Source of the DNA: Paenibacillus sp. UNC499MF
GTDB taxonomy: Bacteria; Bacillota; Bacilli; Paenibacillales; NBRC-103111
Reading direction: 5' to 3'
Length of the DNA: 64,000 nt
NCBI RefSeq assembly: GCF_900107975.1
Contig: NZ_FNVF01000002.1
Coordinates: forward strand, 77,178 to 141,177
Program-made: the position numbers and the translations under genes
Notes under the pieces: model-generated
What the model saw: only the letters and a program-made list of their open reading frames with translations
Told to the model about the DNA's origin: nothing
The model's database searches: none
Shown here: piece by piece, positions 34,099 to 42,933 of the stretch
Layout: the number at the start of each line of letters is the position of its first letter
Position numbering within the stretch: the first letter of the stretch is position 1

Positions 34099-35457
34099 AT
34101 GCCGGATATCCGAACGATGTACCTGCAAGTTTTGCAAGTATTGATGCAAAGCGGACCGGAAGAAGCCCGCTCTTATTCCAGCACTCTCAAGCCGTTTATC
34201 TCCGCTATGCTGCCGGAAGAGGTGACTCTTCTGCATGATAGATGCATGCGGGAGTTAATCCTCCCTGCCGGACCTGAAGATGCTGTGCTGTATTATCAGC
34301 AATCGTTCCAAATTCTTAGTGAAGTGATCTCCTTTTGTGCGCCGCCATTCGGGCAGGCCGTTAAAGATTCGTCAAGAGGCTTTACCGGCAAATTGATGCA
34401 GGACTCTTCGTTCCAGTCGGCCAACAGCAAGTATGAGAACGTGCTCCAGCATATGGACAGCGGAATAGCGTTGTTCGACCAGGAGGGCTTTCTTTCGTTT
34501 GCCAACGTAAAGCTGGGTCAGTTTCTGGGACTGCCCCGCAAAAGCATGATCGGGAGGACATTCTACGAGCTGGTCCGGCTGCGTAAACTGTCGAGAGGGA
34601 TGCGCAAGCTTCTGATCAAGCTCCACCGTGAGATGTTCGTGTACAGACTCCCCTTTCAGGAAGTGATTGACGAGAAGGGCCAGCACTTTCTGGTGACGGC
34701 CAAGTACGATGAAGAGCTGGACGGAGACATTCTCATTTCCGTCAAGGACGTGACCGACTTCAAGCGGATCGAGCAATCCGTCTATTATAACGACAAGCTG
34801 GCTATGCTGGGCAAAATCGCGGCTTCCATCGCTCACGAAATCCGCAATCCGCTTACGTCGATCCGCGGGTTTATTCAGCTTTTGCAGCCGGAGCTGCTCC
34901 GCCTGGGCAAACAGGATTACGCGGATATTATTTTAAGTGAAATCGACCGGGCCAACGATATTATTTTTGAATTTTTAAATTCGTCCAAGCCGACGGCTCC
35001 CGTGAAGCAGAAGATTCAGATCGCTTCGCTTATCAAGGAAGTCGTGCTGCTGTTCGAGAGCGAGGCTTTGTTAAAAGGCTGCGATATCCAGTTGAGCGAA
35101 TCGGACCCGAATTTGTACGTATGGGTAGATGTGAAGCAGATCAAGCAGGTACTGCTCAACATCGTTAAAAATGCCATAGAAGTGATGTCCGACGGACAGA
35201 AAGAGCATGGGCTTATTCGCATCCGGACCATTAAAGTGGATCATCAGGTATGGATTTACATAGAGGACAACGGAAGAGGGATGGATCAGAAAACGCTTTC
35301 AAAGCTGTTCGACCCTTTCTTCACGACGAAAGAAGACGGGACCGGCCTTGGACTCTCCGTCTGCTACCGTATCATCAAAAACCATGGCGGTGTCATTCAT
35401 GTGGAAAGCGAGGTTGGAGAGGGGACAAGCTTCCGGATCCAGCTCCCTTTAAACTGA
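34099..35457 (+). CDS. Soluble PAS histidine kinase (sporulation-kinase type)
   Basis: A 452-residue cytoplasmic sensor kinase without membrane helices. An N-terminal helical domain (1 to about 105) is followed by a PAS domain (about 110-225), a dimerisation/phosphoacceptor domain with His246 in SIAHEIRNPLTSIRGF, and an ATPase domain with N, G1 (EDNGRGM), F (FDPFFTTKEDGTG) and G2 boxes. Kinases of this form (KinA-E type) feed phosphate into the Spo0F-Spo0B-Spo0A relay; no response regulator lies beside it, consistent with an orphan phosphorelay kinase. GGAGGAG precedes the ATG. Confidence 0.87.
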   Translation: MPDIRTMYLQVLQVLMQSGPEEARSYSSTLKPFISAMLPEEVTLLHDRCMRELILPAGPEDAVLYYQQSFQILSEVISFCAPPFGQAVKDSSRGFTGKLMQDSSFQSANSKYENVLQHMDSGIALFDQEGFLSFANVKLGQFLGLPRKSMIGRTFYELVRLRKLSRGMRKLLIKLHREMFVYRLPFQEVIDEKGQHFLVTAKYDEELDGDILISVKDVTDFKRIEQSVYYNDKLAMLGKIAASIAHEIRNPLTSIRGFIQLLQPELLRLGKQDYADIILSEIDRANDIIFEFLNSSKPTAPVKQKIQIASLIKEVVLLFESEALLKGCDIQLSESDPNLYVWVDVKQIKQVLLNIVKNAIEVMSDGQKEHGLIRIRTIKVDHQVWIYIEDNGRGMDQKTLSKLFDPFFTTKEDGTGLGLSVCYRIIKNHGGVIHVESEVGEGTSFRIQLPLN

Positions 35458-35520
35458 AGCCCCCGTGTATTACAATAGAAAAGAATATCCCTATGCTCCC
35501 CGCTGACGATAGTTGCAGGT

Positions 35521-35548
35521 AAACTCGCCGGCCTGAGGGAGTTTTGCC
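35521..35548 (+). terminator. Possible weak terminator after the kinase gene
   Basis: AAACTC (35521-35526) can pair with GAGTTT ahead of a short T-run. It is weak. Confidence 0.35.
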
Positions 35549-35627
35549 TATTTAGAACGGGAATACTGCACACGCGGACCGAAGGGAAACAATTGCTTCG
35601 GGAGGCATGAGAGGAGCTGAATTTTTG

Positions 35628-37349
35628 ATGAGAGCGGACTATACGACAAATACGAAAATTACTATCGCGGAAAACGGAGGATGGGCCTCGGCGGATGCGG
35701 ATGCCCTGCTGTTCTTCACGACTGAGGGGGACCGGCGGAGCCTGCCGGATTTGCCGCAGGAGCTTCTGGCCGAGCTTGAACGGCTGAAGCGGGCCGGACG
35801 CTTTCAAGGAAGCGCCGGCGAAGTCACCGTGCTTCCGGCTTATGGCCGCCTGGCTGCGCCGTATGTGATCGCAGCCGGTCTCGGTGCGGCGCCGGCGGGA
35901 CGCGACACGCTGCGGCTGGCGGCCGTTCAAGCGGCCCGGGAGGCGCAGCGGCTCGGACTGGGCCGCCTGGCTGTGCTGCTGCCGGAGGGGGCCTTCCCGG
36001 CCGAGCCTCCGCGCGGCGGGACATATGCCGCTCCGCTTGCCGCGCAGGCGGCAGGAGGAGCCGGTGCCACGGGAGGCGCTGCGGTGAAGGCCGCAAGTGT
36101 GGACGGCATCCAAGCGGAGCTCCCAGGCACGAGCGGTGCGGTGGATGCACGGACATCGCCTGCCCCGCAGAGCACGAGCGCGGCAGGCTCACGGCCTGCC
36201 GGTGCGGCGTCTTCCGCCTTGGCGGTGTTCACCGTGGCGGAAGGGCTGCTGCTCGGCGCGTACCGCATCGCGACGTACGCGCGGGAGGCGAAGCCGCGGC
36301 AGGAACTGGCCGCGGCGCAGTTGTTCGTTCAGCGCGTCCCGCTGAACGTGGAAGAGCTGCGGGCGGCGGTCGGCGCCGCCGAAGCGTATGCGGTCGCGAC
36401 GAACTATGCGCGCGACCTGACGAACCTGCCCGGCAATCTGCTGCTTCCTTCCGATCTTGCGGAAGAAGCGGAGAAGCTGGCCGGGCAGTTCGGAATCGCC
36501 TGCGAGGTGCTGGATGAGCAGGCGATTGTGGAGCGCGGCATGGGAGCGCTCGCGGCCGTGGGCCTCGGCAGCGCGAATCCGCCGCGCATGATCACGCTGA
36601 GCTATGACGGTGATCCGTCGTCGGACGAGGTGCTGGGGCTTGTCGGCAAAGGCGTCACCTTTGACACCGGCGGTATTTCCATCAAGCCGGCGGGCGGAAT
36701 GGAAGAGATGATCAGCGACATGGGCGGAGCCGCGGTGCTGCTCGGGCTGCTGATTGTGGTGGGCCGGCTGAAGCCGCGCATCAACCTGCGGATTGTCATA
36801 CCGGCCGCCGAGAATATGCCTTCCGGAACGGCAATGCGTCCGGGCGATATTATTACGACTTTAAGCGGACGGACAGTTGAAGTGCTGAACACGGACGCGG
36901 AAGGGCGTCTTATCCTTGCGGATGGTGTCACGTACGCGATTGAGAAAGGGGCGACCCGTCTGATCGACATCGCTACGCTGACGGGCGCGGTTCTCGTCTC
37001 TTTCGCCGATGTCGCTACCGGTGCCCAGACGAACGATGACGCCTTCCTGGCTTCCGTTCTTCAAGCTTCCATACAAGCGGGTGAAAAGGTGTGGCAGCTG
37101 CCGAACTTCCCCGAATACCGGGAAATGCTGCGCAGCTCGGTCGCCGATATTAAAAACGCCGCGGCCCATAAATGGGCGGGAGCGATCATGGGCGGCTCGT
37201 TTATCGAGGCATTTACCGAAAACAAGCCGTGGATCCATCTGGATACGGGCGGTACGGCATGGCTTTGGGGTGACCGCGGAGTCGATCCGAAGGGCGGCAC
37301 CGGAGCTATGGTGCGTACGCTGGCCGAATATATTTGCCGGGGCCTATAA
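35628..37349 (+). CDS. pepA: Leucyl aminopeptidase, M17 family
   Basis: A 573-residue cytosolic metallo-aminopeptidase. The C-terminal catalytic domain has the M17 metal ligands in GKGVTFDTGGISIKP, SDMGGAA and NTDAEGRLILADG. The N-terminal macro-like domain is interrupted by an Ala/Gly/Ser/Pro-rich low-complexity stretch (about residues 130-200) absent from usual PepA, which makes the protein about 70 residues longer than common. I start at the ATG at 35628, with GAGAGGAG 11 nt upstream; an ATG 21 nt earlier has its ribosome site too close. The insert is in frame and not a frameshift. Confidence 0.9.
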   Translation: MRADYTTNTKITIAENGGWASADADALLFFTTEGDRRSLPDLPQELLAELERLKRAGRFQGSAGEVTVLPAYGRLAAPYVIAAGLGAAPAGRDTLRLAAVQAAREAQRLGLGRLAVLLPEGAFPAEPPRGGTYAAPLAAQAAGGAGATGGAAVKAASVDGIQAELPGTSGAVDARTSPAPQSTSAAGSRPAGAASSALAVFTVAEGLLLGAYRIATYAREAKPRQELAAAQLFVQRVPLNVEELRAAVGAAEAYAVATNYARDLTNLPGNLLLPSDLAEEAEKLAGQFGIACEVLDEQAIVERGMGALAAVGLGSANPPRMITLSYDGDPSSDEVLGLVGKGVTFDTGGISIKPAGGMEEMISDMGGAAVLLGLLIVVGRLKPRINLRIVIPAAENMPSGTAMRPGDIITTLSGRTVEVLNTDAEGRLILADGVTYAIEKGATRLIDIATLTGAVLVSFADVATGAQTNDDAFLASVLQASIQAGEKVWQLPNFPEYREMLRSSVADIKNAAAHKWAGAIMGGSFIEAFTENKPWIHLDTGGTAWLWGDRGVDPKGGTGAMVRTLAEYICRGL

Positions 37350-37417
37350 AAGTTGTTTCACGGATAGAACGGATAAGTTTTATCGGTCTGCCCTGCCCGT
37401 GCGTATCCTTTAAAATA

Positions 37418-37451
37418 AAAGCCCCGATCCTTGAAGAAGGATCGGGGCTTT
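37418..37451. terminator. Bidirectional terminator, pepA and stress-protein gene
   Basis: AAAGCCCCGATCCTT (37418-37432) pairs perfectly with 37437-37451 around a GAAG loop. Confidence 0.9.
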
Positions 37452-37497
37452 GCGTTTATTTTATAAGGGAAGGTGCCTTTGCTCGTTTATCGAGCTC

Positions 37498-38097
37498 TTA
37501 CAGACGGCGGGAACGGTCGATGTCATCGGCAGTGCCGTTGTAAGGCAGGCCCGAATTGACGTCGTACGCCGGGGTATCCGTATCGCGGAATACCTGATCG
37601 TCGTAAGTCGATGCGTTCAGGGAACGGTTCGTGCGGAACGTGTCGTAGACGTGAGCGTCGCGTTCGGCATCGGAATCGACAAGAACGAGGATTTTGCCTT
37701 CGTTCACATAGCTGTCGTACTGCTGGGCTTCATCCTCCGGGATGCCCATGCCTACCAGGCCGCCCACCAGACCGCCTGCGCCCGCTCCGACAGCGGCGCC
37801 CGTCAATGTAGCGGCGATCGGTCCCGCCGCGATGAATGGGCCTACGCCCGGAATGGCCAGCGCGCCGATACCGGCCAGCAGGCCGGTCACACCACCGAGA
37901 ACGCCTCCCGTAGCTGCGCCCGTTGCGACGCCTTCCGGCGCTTTCGTGCCGGTTTCATTTAAAATATCGGCTGAATCTTGTTTATCTTTAGCAATTACGG
38001 AGATATCATCGGCATGGAAACCTTGCTGTTTAAGACCATCGATCGCTTGAATAGCTTCTCTTTCAGTATCAAAAACACCAACAATTTTCTTATCCAT
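37498..38097 (-). CDS. YflT-type general stress protein
   Basis: A 199-residue protein. The N-terminal heat-induced-stress (YflT/GS17M) domain begins KKIVGVFDTEREAIQAIDGL; a central Gly/Ala-rich hydrophobic segment (about 60-115, GATGGVLGGVTGLLAGIGALA) could insert in membranes; the C-terminus is polar. B. subtilis relatives belong to the SigB general stress regulon. GAGGAGG precedes the ATG, and a SigB-like promoter lies 73 nt upstream. Molecular function is unknown. Confidence 0.83.
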   Translation of the reverse strand: MDKKIVGVFDTEREAIQAIDGLKQQGFHADDISVIAKDKQDSADILNETGTKAPEGVATGAATGGVLGGVTGLLAGIGALAIPGVGPFIAAGPIAATLTGAAVGAGAGGLVGGLVGMGIPEDEAQQYDSYVNEGKILVLVDSDAERDAHVYDTFRTNRSLNASTYDDQVFRDTDTPAYDVNSGLPYNGTADDIDRSRRL

Positions 38098-38169
38098 TTT
38101 GAACTACCTCCTCAGGTTTAGTGCCTGTTTCTTCATTTCGTTTAGCTTTGTTCCGGTTACAGCATATCC

Positions 38170-38195
38170 TTACCCCGCAGATGCCGTCCGTAAAC
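38170..38195 (-). promoter_or_regulatory. SigB-like promoter of the stress-protein gene
   Basis: On the minus strand GTTTAC (38195-38190), a 14-nt spacer and GGGTAA (38175-38170) match the SigB consensus GTTTAA-N12-15-GGGTAT. The -35 lies within a 9-bp inverted repeat (CGTCCGTAA / TTACGGACG, 38185-38193 and 38210-38218). Confidence 0.5.
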
Positions 38196-38297
38196 GGGTT
38201 GAAGACAACTTACGGACGTTTCCAAATATTAACGGGTCTCCTTGAATAGCAGAAGAGGGGGGCGCACACGGCGTTTTTTTACGGAAGCATAAGTTGA

Positions 38298-38366
38298 AAT
38301 GTAAAAAAGATTTGACATTACTGCCTCTTCTTTTATAATGATAGATGTAAAAAGTATTTGACATTT
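38298..38366 (+). promoter_or_regulatory. Strong promoter bracketed by two palindromic sites
   Basis: A promoter TTGACA (38312-38317), 16-nt spacer, TATAAT (38334-38339) has a 22-bp palindrome-like element over its -35 (38298-38319, AATGT...ACATT) and a second very similar one just after the -10 (about 38344-38365, GATGT...ACATT). Both have the pattern (A/G)ATGTnAAA-N-TTTGACATT. This is the layout of a repressor-controlled promoter; the downstream gene is the 71-residue membrane protein. Confidence 0.6.
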
Positions 38367-38421
38367 CAAGTGTAGTATTAGGGGCGATCGGCAGCCATGC
38401 ATGCACCGGGAGGAGAAGACT

Positions 38422-38637
38422 ATGAAATTTAAAATGCGCAAAGCGGATGAAATGGAACGCTACCAGACGGACAAGTCGGCGAAGATTGCCTTTGTTTTTT
38501 ATACGGCGGCTCTGCTTGCCTGGGGGCTCTATAATTTTATCAGCACGGGGAAGACGGGATGGGAGTTTACGATTCTGCTTATAGGCAATGCGGTGTTTCT
38601 ATGGTCCCGTGTGGTGTACGGACGGAAGATGCAGTAA
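38422..38637 (+). CDS. Small membrane protein (71 aa)
   Basis: A charged N-terminus (MKFKMRKADEMERYQTDKSA) is followed by two hydrophobic helices (about residues 22-41 and 47-63). GGGAGGAG precedes the ATG at 38422. No family is recognised with confidence. Its promoter appears to be tightly regulated by a palindrome-binding repressor. Confidence 0.68.
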   Translation: MKFKMRKADEMERYQTDKSAKIAFVFYTAALLAWGLYNFISTGKTGWEFTILLIGNAVFLWSRVVYGRKMQ

Positions 38638-38824
38638 GGATTGTAAGGGACGGCAATCTAAATCCTTTGGAGGGGAAGCCGGAAGAAAGGACGAGTCCAC
38701 TTCGGCCCCGAGGGTTTCTTTTTTGCGTTCTTGCTCGGGGGAGGATTTTTTCTCTTCTGCAGCGAAAAGTACTGCATACCCTATCTGGGATGCTGCATAT
38801 CCGTACCGAGGAGGAATATAAAGG

Positions 38825-39859
38825 ATGAAACGTTCTTTTTGGAAAAAAGGCGCATTGTCCGCTGGAACGGCCTTAATGCTTGTGATGGCTGCATCGCCTG
38901 CGGGCGCTCACTGGCTTTACGAGGATATTGACGGCGTTGCCTGGGCGCAGGACAGCTTAATCAGCACGTCCCAAATGCACGTGATCGACGGGGTGTCCGA
39001 TAAAATTTTCGATCCCGGTGCGAAGGTAACGGGCGTTCAGTTCGTCAAGATGGCCGTGATGGCGGGCGATCCGTCTTATAAACCGGATCTCACCGGCTAC
39101 GCAGCCTGGTACGGAGCTTATTTGGATCAAGCGAAGACGAAGATGGGCCTTGTGGACGAAGCTTTCGAGAAGAACATGCTCGATCCCGCTTCCCGCCTTG
39201 AAATCGTGCGTGTGGTGAGCAAGCTCATTCAGCCGGAATGGAGGTTTAAATCGGTTCCGGATGAAGATGCCGTGGCGCTTTGCGTTAAGGAGGGCATCCT
39301 GCAGGGCCGTGCCGAAGGCGATCTGGCCTTGGAGGCTCCGGTTACCCGTGCGGAAGCGGCGGTTCTGATCGACCGCGTCATGGATAAAACGGGCAAGTAC
39401 GGCAAACGGTTCGACAAACCGGTGGTCGGGGTGGAAGACGGGGCGTTCGTACTGAACGGACTGCGTCTCAAACAGAAGGCCGGTGACGTTACAGCTATAC
39501 TCGGAACTCCGTTTCTGAGGGGAGAGGATGAGCTGGACGGGGATATCGGGGATGAATATAAGAACTTCTACATCACGTATTATGAAGGCAAGACATCCAA
39601 AATTATGTATAAAGCGATAGACGAGAAGCTTCAGTCGGGCGATGTCGAGCTGCCGGGCGCGGCCGTTTTCAAAGGCTTTGACACTACTTACTATTACTTG
39701 GAGCAATCGGAGCAGATCCTGATGGTGAAAGATCAGAACACTTATCTGGGTTACGCGGACGGAAATTTTTATTTCCACGTCGATAACGGCGGCATCCGGC
39801 CGTATAACGAGGCAGCGGGCAAGCTGCACGATTTGTTCGAAAAGCATCAAAATCAATAA
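38825..39859 (+). CDS. Secreted S-layer-homology-like protein
   Basis: A 344-residue exported protein. Residues 1 to about 28 are a signal peptide ending PAGA-H. The segment to about residue 190 resembles degenerate SLH domains: ISTSQMHVIDGVSDKIFDPGAKVTGVQFVKM, and LEAPVTRAEAAVLIDRVM. SLH domains bind pyruvylated secondary wall polymers, so this protein is probably on the cell surface. The C-terminal 150 residues are a beta-rich domain of unknown role with many Tyr/Asp. GAGGAGG precedes the ATG. Confidence 0.78.
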   Translation: MKRSFWKKGALSAGTALMLVMAASPAGAHWLYEDIDGVAWAQDSLISTSQMHVIDGVSDKIFDPGAKVTGVQFVKMAVMAGDPSYKPDLTGYAAWYGAYLDQAKTKMGLVDEAFEKNMLDPASRLEIVRVVSKLIQPEWRFKSVPDEDAVALCVKEGILQGRAEGDLALEAPVTRAEAAVLIDRVMDKTGKYGKRFDKPVVGVEDGAFVLNGLRLKQKAGDVTAILGTPFLRGEDELDGDIGDEYKNFYITYYEGKTSKIMYKAIDEKLQSGDVELPGAAVFKGFDTTYYYLEQSEQILMVKDQNTYLGYADGNFYFHVDNGGIRPYNEAAGKLHDLFEKHQNQ

Positions 39860-39918
39860 GACCGGACAGCCGCCGTTTGTTATAACGAGGCCGGTTGCTC
39901 GGTCAAGAAATTACGGAT

Positions 39919-39942
39919 CGGGGATACCCTCGGGCTTTTTTT
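39919..39942 (+). terminator. Likely terminator after the SLH-like gene
   Basis: A short stem CGGGG/CCCTCG with a tight loop is followed by a run of seven Ts. Confidence 0.6.
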
Positions 39943-40066
39943 GTGGTTCCGTTCGAAGGAATCAACGATCAAGGACGGAAATTTTCTGCATGATCGATAG
40001 TTTATGGAGATGGAGGCTAAACATTTGACTGCCTTTTGTCGATATTAGAAGAGGTGATTCCAACAA

Positions 40067-40296
40067 ATGGGTAAATCGCCAGCCGAGCGTTAATGAACGC
40101 TTGATCGGAAGTTACCGTTTCTGCCGGGCGAACGCCATTGACCTAAAAGGGGGATCATATTTTCCAGGTACCGACAAGGACGTCGAAATTAAGTTCGGGT
40201 TCGGCACGAAAAGAAGGTCAGCTTTTTGAACAGCTGAGGAAGGACGGCTTGTCTAAGCAGGTTTCCGGATGGCTGTCCAACAAGAACAAAGACTAG
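40067..40296 (+). pseudogene. Frameshifted small gene remnant
   Basis: AGAGGTGAT precedes an ATG at 40067 whose frame stops after eight codons (MGKSPAER). The next frame is then open from upstream through 40226 and reads like protein (IGSYRFCRANAIDLKGG, YFPGTDKDVEIKFGFGTK); it stops at 40227. Around an A-run at 40209-40212 the third frame takes over (EGQLFEQLRKDGLSKQVSGW) and ends at TAG 40294-40296. Two +1 shifts would restore a protein of about 75 residues. I do not recognise the family. Chance open frames remain possible. Confidence 0.42.
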
Positions 40297-40304
40297 GAGA
40301 TGAA

Positions 40305-42890
40305 ATGATGCGGGCAATGAGGATTTTGGCTTTATTCCTTACCTTGACTCTGGTAACGGGCAGCTTCGGCGCGATGAGCGCGATGGCCGCGGAAGTGACC
40401 AGCCTGGTGCTGAACAAAAACGAACTTTCACTGGAAGTAGGCGGCACCGCTTCCCTTACGGCAACCGCGGTTTACGACAGCGGCGCAACCGAGAATGTTA
40501 CGGTTAAAACCGACTGGACCTCCGGTTCCCCGGACATCGCATCGGTGTATGCGGGATCGGTTACGGCGAAGAAAGAAGGCAAAGCCGTCATTACGGCCAC
40601 TCATAAAGGGAAAACGGTTATCGTCAACGTGACGGTAAGCAAGCATGTCCGTTCTCTCATTAAAGACGTACAAACGATTGATTTGCGCAAAGGCAAATCC
40701 GAACAAATCAAACTTACCGCCTACTATGACGACGGTACAAACGAAGACGTGACGAAAAAGGCCGAATGGAACATCGACAACGGTTCCGTGGCAACGGTAG
40801 TCAACGGTCTCGTTACGGGTCAAAGCTCGGGTACGGCGATCGTATCCGCAAAATATAACAACCAGACCGTTTCCGTACCGGTCAGCATCGAAATCGCGAA
40901 ACGGGTAGATCCCGATAAATCGCAGATCTCCATGCTTCTGAAAGATTCGGAAGCGATCACCCTGATCGCGACTTATCCCGACGGCACTTCCGAGGATGTC
41001 TCGGACATCGCCGAGTGGGAATCCGACAACCCGGATGTGGCGGATGTCTTGAAAGGAAAAGTAACCGGATACGGTCCGGGTAAGGCTGTGATCAAGGCAA
41101 GCTACGGCACGAAGTCCGCTGTTATCAAGGTAGACGTGGACAATGCCATCAAGCTGGATCTGGGCAAGGAAACGGTTCTGCTGAAGAAAAACGGCTCGGA
41201 GCAGCTGACCCTGAAAGCGACTTATGCCGACGGAAGCTCCGATGATATTACAGCCCGCGCGGACTGGACTTCCAGCAACGAGAATATCGTCAGCGTCGTC
41301 AAAGGCAAGCTCTTCGCGAATGCTACGGGCGAAGTGACGGTTACGGCCAAATACGGCACGAAAACCGTATCGGTCGTCGTAGACGTGGATGTTCCGAAGC
41401 GTCTGGAAGCCGAGAAGGAGCCGTTGTTCCTGCAAACCGGCAAAGAGGAGCAGATCGTCCTGTGGGCGACCTATGCCGACGATACGAAGGAAGACGTGGC
41501 GGACGAAGCCAAATGGTCGGTCGACAACGAAGCGGTTGTCAGCGTGACGGACGGCAAAGTAACCGCACGTAAAGCCGGTGAAGCCAACGTAACCGCGACT
41601 TACGGCGGCAAAACCGTCACTGTTAAAGTGTCGGTCGATATTCCGAACACGATCAAAGCAAGCACGAAGACCGTTAACTTCCAAGTAGGCAGCTACGAGA
41701 AGGTAACGCTGAACGCCATCTACAGCGACGGCAAGGTGGAAGATGTAACGGATAAAGCCGACTGGACTTCCAGCGCCGCGGACATCGCGGAAGTACGCAA
41801 AGGCGTGATTACCGGCGTAGGCACAGGTGCCGCGACGGTGACGGCGAAATACGGGACGAGAACGGCTGTCGTTCAAGTGTCCGTAGGGGTTCTGAAAACG
41901 TTGACCACCGGCAGCAAGACTACTATTTCCTTGAAAAAAGCCGGTACCCAAGTGCTGGACCTGACGGCAACGTATACGGACGGCACGAAAGAAGATGTGA
42001 CGAAAGAAGCGGCCTGGACGAGTTCCAATGAGAAGGCGGCGACCGTAGATGCCGGTCTGGTTACGGCTGTCGCTTCCGGCGAAACGACCGTTACGGCCAC
42101 ATTCAATAACAAGACGGTCACGTTCAAAATTCAAGTCGATATGGCGGACAAGCTGACGGCGAACCCGTCGTTCCTGAATTTCGATCTTGGCGAGAACAAG
42201 CTGATCACTCTTACGAGCACGGATGGCAGCGGAACGCCTAAAGACGTGACGAAAGAAGCCGAATGGACGTCCAGCAGCGCGGCAGTAGCCACGGTGGATA
42301 ACGGCCTCGTGACTCCGGTTTCCCGCGGCAAAGCGACGATCACCGCGAAGTACGGCGGCAAGACGGTTACGATTCCGGTCGAAATCGGCGTTGTGTCTTC
42401 CCTTGAAGTGGACAAGCGCTTCGTGTCGACCAAATCCGGATCGAGCGTCCAAATCAAGGTGACGGCTACTCTGTCGGACGGCAGCAAGAAAGACGTCACT
42501 TCGAGCGTTCTCTGGAAGTCCAGCAACTACAAAATTGCGGATGTGAACGCAGGCAAAATAACGGGCGTCAGCGCGGGAACCACGACAGTCTCCGCAACGT
42601 TCGGCGGCAAAAGCATTTCGATTCCTGTCGATGTCGACAAATTGAAATATTTGCAAACCGACAAAGTTACCATCGAACTGAAAGCGGGCGCTACGGCGAA
42701 AGTGAAGGCCACGGCAACGTTTGAGGATCTGTCCGAGCAGGACGCATCGGTCCAGGCGTTGTGGAAATCTTCCAACATCCGCGTAGCGGACGTGAAAGAT
42801 GGCGTCATCCGGGCAACCGGCAAAGGCAAAGCCACGATTACCGTGACGTATGCGAAGAAATCGACTAAAGTTTACGTAACGGTTAACTAA
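40305..42890 (+). CDS. Secreted protein of ten Big_2 (Ig-like) repeats
   Basis: An 861-residue exported protein. After a signal peptide (to about residue 29, ending AMAAE) it consists of ten tandem bacterial Ig-like (Big_2) domains of about 83 residues each, with the recurring core DGT-x-EDVT-x-xAxW-S(S/D)N-x-x-(I/V)A-x-V and GxATVTAKYGxKTVTVxV. No enzyme domain, SLH or sortase motif is present. It may be a surface stalk or adhesin-like spacer. AGGAG lies 5 nt before the ATG at 40305, overlapping the remnant gene's stop. A full-length open frame on the opposite strand is a shadow of the codon bias. Confidence 0.88.
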   Translation: MMRAMRILALFLTLTLVTGSFGAMSAMAAEVTSLVLNKNELSLEVGGTASLTATAVYDSGATENVTVKTDWTSGSPDIASVYAGSVTAKKEGKAVITATHKGKTVIVNVTVSKHVRSLIKDVQTIDLRKGKSEQIKLTAYYDDGTNEDVTKKAEWNIDNGSVATVVNGLVTGQSSGTAIVSAKYNNQTVSVPVSIEIAKRVDPDKSQISMLLKDSEAITLIATYPDGTSEDVSDIAEWESDNPDVADVLKGKVTGYGPGKAVIKASYGTKSAVIKVDVDNAIKLDLGKETVLLKKNGSEQLTLKATYADGSSDDITARADWTSSNENIVSVVKGKLFANATGEVTVTAKYGTKTVSVVVDVDVPKRLEAEKEPLFLQTGKEEQIVLWATYADDTKEDVADEAKWSVDNEAVVSVTDGKVTARKAGEANVTATYGGKTVTVKVSVDIPNTIKASTKTVNFQVGSYEKVTLNAIYSDGKVEDVTDKADWTSSAADIAEVRKGVITGVGTGAATVTAKYGTRTAVVQVSVGVLKTLTTGSKTTISLKKAGTQVLDLTATYTDGTKEDVTKEAAWTSSNEKAATVDAGLVTAVASGETTVTATFNNKTVTFKIQVDMADKLTANPSFLNFDLGENKLITLTSTDGSGTPKDVTKEAEWTSSSAAVATVDNGLVTPVSRGKATITAKYGGKTVTIPVEIGVVSSLEVDKRFVSTKSGSSVQIKVTATLSDGSKKDVTSSVLWKSSNYKIADVNAGKITGVSAGTTTVSATFGGKSISIPVDVDKLKYLQTDKVTIELKAGATAKVKATATFEDLSEQDASVQALWKSSNIRVADVKDGVIRATGKGKATITVTYAKKSTKVYVTVN

Positions 42891-42902
42891 TAGCATGTAG
42901 AC

Positions 42903-42933
42903 AAAAAGGACCAGCAGCCGCGGGTCCTTTTTT
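42903..42933 (+). terminator. Terminator after the Big_2 gene
   Basis: AAAAAGGACC pairs with GGTCCTTTTT around a GC-rich loop. Confidence 0.87.

Noticed and set aside
35607-35627. First ATG of the pepA frame
   Set aside because: Its ribosome site is too close; the ATG at 35628 is better placed.
40021-40300. Cyclic-di-GMP or cyclic-di-AMP riboswitch before the Big_2 gene
   Set aside because: None of the consensus segments of these riboswitches could be matched; the stretch reads better as a broken small gene.
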